From: a bacterium
GTDB taxonomy: Bacteria; Desulfobacterota; Deferrisomatia; Deferrisomatales; BM512
Direction: 5' to 3'
Assembly (NCBI GenBank): GCA_004322275.1
Contig: SCTA01000015.1
Coordinates: 1 to 64,000 of the forward strand
Length of the DNA: 64,000 nucleotides
Under the pieces are notes generated by a model. It was not told where the DNA came from. It saw only the letters and a program-made list of their open reading frames with translations, and made no database searches. A program made the position numbers and the translations under genes. Shown one piece after another: positions 60,849 to 64,000 of the stretch (the stretch's first letter is position 1; each line of letters opens with the position of its first letter).

Positions 60849-63170
60849 TTACTGCAAAAAACCGTGGTTTTTGAGACCGGAGATTGTATCACGGATGTGA
60901 TTGTCGGCGAATTCTTCGCGGTCTAGTTTTGCCCGCCATTTCTCGTTGTTGATCAGCACTTCCTTGACGGTGGAGACGTTTACCGGGCGATTGAGCTGAA
61001 TCAGTTCCAAAGCGGCTTCAAGCACTGTGGCCCAGCGTTCGAGTGCTTTCCACCCCAATTTCTTCATAAAGGAAAGCATTTCATCGACTCTTGATTTCGA
61101 GTCGCCAAGGATTTTTTCAGCCTGAGGCAGGGCCTCGTCTATCTTTTTTCCCGGAGAAACGGGTTTCAATTTCCCGATAGCCTCTTCCAAAACCAGCCAG
61201 CCCTGTTTTTGGGCAAGATTCAGAACCTTGAAAATTCCAACATCCAGCGGCCCGGCGGCCAATTTCTCAAAGGACTTGGTAAGGTGTATATCGGCCTTGT
61301 GCTGCGCCAGATAAAAAAGCTTTGCCAGTTTTACCCTGCCGAGAGGATAGCGGGGATCGTGGCAACTTTTGACGATGTAGGCGCACAGCGCCGCCTTGTT
61401 AAACATGTCGTTTCCGGCATGGCGGTTGTGGATTGCCGGTTTGGATATTTCAACAAGATTGCTCTTCGTGGCGATGCTCAGACTGTACCTCGCCCCCCTG
61501 CGGTCGCCGGTTTGGGTGACCTGGGCGGATTGCTTTAGTTGTTTGACGGCCCAGAGCCAGTCGGTTTCGGTTATGCCGGTGGCGGCTAGGAGGTCGGCGC
61601 GGGAGTAGCTTACGTCGGGTTTCATTGAGTCGAGGATTTGTCGGGGGATTCCGCCTGTGACTTGATCCGCAAAAGGTTTTGCTGTTGCGGGTGTGCGTTG
61701 GGGGACTACGCCGGTTGCGCCAGAGGCTGGCGCGGGGGTTTTAGCGGCGGGTTGGGGTTTGGCGCGTTTCGGTGCTCGGGATTTTTGGGCGGGCGCGGCT
61801 AGGGCGCGCTGGGTTTTGATGCGGCCGAGGAGGGCGGAGGCGGGCTCAAAGGTTCTGCCCTCTTGCCTTGCCAACTCGGCTTCGGTGGCGACGAGTTCGC
61901 CGCTGAAGGCTTTAGCCAAGATAGCTTGGGTGATTTTTTCGACGCGCCGGGTGGCGTCGGCGACCCGCTTTTCGATGGCGTCTGCCAAGGCGAAGAGAGC
62001 TTCGATGCGCCGGACTATTTCGTGTTGTTCTTCGTAATTTGGCATGGAAAATTCCAACGAGCGTATGTTTCCCAATGCAAGCCCGACTTTTGTCGCACCT
62101 CTTTGTGCATCTGTTAATTGAGAAAGCCCACCACTAGGAGATGCTAAATAGTAGGAAATATATCTACTGTTGTAGGCATTATTTGGCCTAGCAAGGCATA
62201 AGTGTTGATTAATATATGCTTCACCAATATCATGGTTAATAAGAGCGACCATTCCCACATCAGCAGTAATAGAAATAAGGATGTCGTCAAGCTTTATCCG
62301 TGTACGTTCGCCTTCTGAACCCTTAGGAGGTTTTACTCGCTGTATTTCGCTAAGGTCTAAATTTATTGTGTTGTGATCAAGGTTTCCCACACGCAAGAAA
62401 ATTGCACCAGTGTTAGAATAATACTTTGCCCAACCCCTTGACCCGCTAGTTATAAAATTAAATACATCTGATCCATATATTTTTACCCATGAATCTATTC
62501 CAATTTTCCGCTGATTTCGCCAGTCTTCGGTGAGTTTGCCGGAGGTGGCGGCGGTGAGGACGGACTGGCGGAAGCGTTTGAGGATGGCAGGTACGGAGGC
62601 GAGGCGCTCGCGGGCGGTATTTACCCGCTCAAGCAGCACCTCTACTTTCGCTACGACTCGCTTTTGCTCGGCAAGAGGAGGAATGGGTACTGAAAGTCTC
62701 CTTATATTGCCGAGGTTAACTCTAGGCCTCGTGCTCCCTTTTGTGTGTTCAATAAGGGAATCTGCTACTAAAGGGGAATTGATAGAAAAACATATAAATG
62801 CTGGGTCGAGAAATGAATGGTTTAGGCGGAATCTGACGACATCCGCCACCACAATGCCCGCCCCAATGTTTTCAGGGACTATGCACGCTTTGCCCAGCGG
62901 TTCTCCCAGTTTAGAAATGACAATATCACCAGCAATAAAGCTGTGCCTTGCCAATGCCTCGGCTTTCTTAGATGAAATGAATTTGGTGTTTTTTTCGATG
63001 AATCTGTTCCGATCTATGTTCTGAAGACGGATAATTGGAACTCCTGATTCGATGTATTCAGAAGCCTTCATATCTGACCCAAATGGACCATCAACAATAT
63101 CGGCTTTGGGTTTTATCGCAAGCTCTTCTAAGGTCGCTTTCACCCACCCTTCGGGCAGTTCTTTGTTCAC
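60849..63170 (-). CDS. hsdS: type I restriction specificity subunit HsdS with extra C-terminal domains
   Basis: 773 aa, GTG start overlapping the hsdM stop (GTGA); HsdS proteins are usually 400-500 aa. TRD1 (about 1-165) ends in the conserved helix LAEQKRVVAKVEVLLERVN. TRD2 (about 225-395) ends in EEQHEIVRRIEALFALADAIE and a second coiled segment. After AKAFSGELV there is an Ala/Pro-rich linker (about 455-505), a winged-helix-like block (PRQILDSMKPDVSYSRADLLAATG, about 510-570), then residues 590-773 with KLAKLFYLAQ...AAGPLD, reminiscent of Panacea/DUF4065 antitoxin domains. It directs HsdM/HsdR to a bipartite DNA site. The added module is unusual. Confidence 0.88.
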   Translation of the reverse strand: MNKELPEGWVKATLEELAIKPKADIVDGPFGSDMKASEYIESGVPIIRLQNIDRNRFIEKNTKFISSKKAEALARHSFIAGDIVISKLGEPLGKACIVPENIGAGIVVADVVRFRLNHSFLDPAFICFSINSPLVADSLIEHTKGSTRPRVNLGNIRRLSVPIPPLAEQKRVVAKVEVLLERVNTARERLASVPAILKRFRQSVLTAATSGKLTEDWRNQRKIGIDSWVKIYGSDVFNFITSGSRGWAKYYSNTGAIFLRVGNLDHNTINLDLSEIQRVKPPKGSEGERTRIKLDDILISITADVGMVALINHDIGEAYINQHLCLARPNNAYNSRYISYYLASPSGGLSQLTDAQRGATKVGLALGNIRSLEFSMPNYEEQHEIVRRIEALFALADAIEKRVADATRRVEKITQAILAKAFSGELVATEAELARQEGRTFEPASALLGRIKTQRALAAPAQKSRAPKRAKPQPAAKTPAPASGATGVVPQRTPATAKPFADQVTGGIPRQILDSMKPDVSYSRADLLAATGITETDWLWAVKQLKQSAQVTQTGDRRGARYSLSIATKSNLVEISKPAIHNRHAGNDMFNKAALCAYIVKSCHDPRYPLGRVKLAKLFYLAQHKADIHLTKSFEKLAAGPLDVGIFKVLNLAQKQGWLVLEEAIGKLKPVSPGKKIDEALPQAEKILGDSKSRVDEMLSFMKKLGWKALERWATVLEAALELIQLNRPVNVSTVKEVLINNEKWRAKLDREEFADNHIRDTISGLKNHGFLQ

Positions 63171-64000
63171 TTCGCCGCCTCTACGGTTTCGCCGTTTCCG
63201 TTTTCTAGGAGGGCGAGGACGGCGGCGAGTTCTTCGATGGCTATTTCAAGTTGGCCTATGGCGTCGGCGGCGAGTTCCTCCGGCTCGGGCAGGCCGTCGG
63301 CGTCGTCAAGGTTTTCATCCCTGAGCCATTTGAGCGAATCGAGCTTGTAGTCGCGCTCTTTAACTTGGCTAATGTTGAAGGAACGCCAGCGGTCTTCGGC
63401 GCTGTCTTCCGTCTTTCTCGGTGAACGGCCCAAGAGGTCGGGGCCAAAGCATTTTTCAAATTCGGCGAAGTGGGCGGCTGTGAGCTGGCGGTCTTTTTTG
63501 GTTATTCCGGCTACGTTTGTGCGCCCGTCGTAGATCCAGACGGTTTCGGTGGGCTGGCCTTTGGTGAAGAAGATTACGTTTGTCTTGGTGCCGGGGCTGT
63601 AGGGGCTGAAGGTGCCGTTGGGGAGCCTTAGCACTGTGTGGAGGTCGCATTCTTCGGTGAGGATTTTGAAGACTTCGCCAGCCTGATCGGCGAAGAGGCA
63701 GTTATCAGGCACGACCACGGCGGCGCGGCCTCCGGGTTTCAGTACCGTCATTACGTGCTGGATGAAATTCAGCTGTTTGTTTGAGGTGGAGATTACGAAG
63801 TCGTCGCGCTCGGGCACCTGATTCGCGCCTTTGGTGCCGAAGGGCGGGTTGGTTAGGATTACGTCGTATCTTCTGCCGCCGTCTACCTCGTAGATGGAGT
63901 CGCCAAGCTCGATCTTGGGCTCGATGTTGTGGAGGTAAAGATTCATCAGCGCCAGGCGACGCGGACGGGCGACGAGGTCTTTGCCGTAGTAGGTGGCGGT
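63167..64000 (-). CDS. hsdM: type I restriction-modification methyltransferase HsdM (partial, start beyond window)
   Basis: The last 277 codons are present; the frame stays open to the window edge (about 18 codons upstream of the Met at 63946 still read in frame). The N6-adenine methylase catalytic motif is ILTNPPFG (NPPF). MTVLKPGGRAAVVVPDNCLF, LRLPNGTFSPYSPGTKTNVIFF are typical of HsdM C-halves. A C-terminal helical bundle (EELAADAIGQLEIAIEEL) contacts HsdS. It methylates adenine with SAM. The stop overlaps the GTG of hsdS by 4 bp. hsdR is not in the window. Confidence 0.92.
   Translation of the reverse strand, partial: TATYYGKDLVARPRRLALMNLYLHNIEPKIELGDSIYEVDGGRRYDVILTNPPFGTKGANQVPERDDFVISTSNKQLNFIQHVMTVLKPGGRAAVVVPDNCLFADQAGEVFKILTEECDLHTVLRLPNGTFSPYSPGTKTNVIFFTKGQPTETVWIYDGRTNVAGITKKDRQLTAAHFAEFEKCFGPDLLGRSPRKTEDSAEDRWRSFNISQVKERDYKLDSLKWLRDENLDDADGLPEPEELAADAIGQLEIAIEELAAVLALLENGNGETVEAAK

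Overview
The window is about 64 kb of GC-rich chromosome, probably from a Desulfuromonadia/Desulfobacterota-type ('deltaproteobacterial') bacterium. This is inferred from gene content: System II cytochrome c maturation (ResB/CcsA), a roughly 15-haem cytochrome, a sensor kinase with a periplasmic CxxCH, several membrane polyferredoxins, a FolE2/QueD pair and TMTC-like TPR membrane proteins. Two genes are interrupted by an in-frame UGA exactly where a catalytic Cys is expected, each followed by a SECIS-like hairpin, so the cell very likely makes selenoproteins. No Sec decoding gene (selA/B/C/D) lies in the window.

Layout. 0-1.3 kb: the end of an IS1595-type transposase and two AT-rich exported/membrane genes of unknown function. 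1.8-6.5 kb: dinB, a two-cluster ferredoxin-like protein, a PepSY membrane protein and a thioredoxin-fold selenoprotein, separated by palindromic intergenic repeats. 6.6-20.4 kb: an accessory stretch with a KAP NTPase carrying pentapeptide repeats, three TMTC-like membrane/TPR paralogues, a MetE/UROD-like enzyme next to a sigma54 activator, an overlapping P-loop ATPase + TPR gene pair, and a two-gene exported hypothetical cassette. 20.6-25.5 kb: a small island bounded by an 86/88-bp direct repeat that includes the 3' half of tRNA-Glu. It holds an AraC regulator, a DUF362-type Tat protein, a broken and an intact aldo/keto reductase, and a flavodoxin.

25.7-28.8 kb: mltG, a SurA-like protein, queD and folE2. 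29-40.5 kb: a redox and cytochrome block with a membrane-anchored GltD-type FAD oxidoreductase, ResB, CcsA, a multihaem cytochrome, a TlpA-like/TPR protein, a small membrane protein, a NapH-like polyferredoxin, a CxxCH-bearing histidine kinase and an OmpA lipoprotein. 40.7-48 kb: the conserved rpsB-tsf-pyrH-frr-uppS-cdsA-dxr-rseP-tsaB operon; dxr appears to start with AUA. 48-51.2 kb: a hotdog thioesterase, then a Fur-box-controlled feoA-feoB-small Cys-rich protein cluster. 51.3-60.5 kb: an outer-membrane-type protein, an FGE-like lipoprotein, the exported msrB/msrA(Sec) pair beside a polyferredoxin, gltX, a cation efflux protein, arfB-like, a flavodoxin-like reductase and cvpA. 60.8-64 kb: a type I restriction-modification locus, cut by the window end, whose HsdS carries extra C-terminal domains.

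The genes worth most attention are the two selenoproteins, which ordinary gene calling would truncate or split. The palindromic repeat families share a core but carry different ends. The tRNA-Glu island, the ATPase/TPR pair and the HsdS fusion come next. Functional statements are from reading translated sequence and family knowledge only; no database search was possible.
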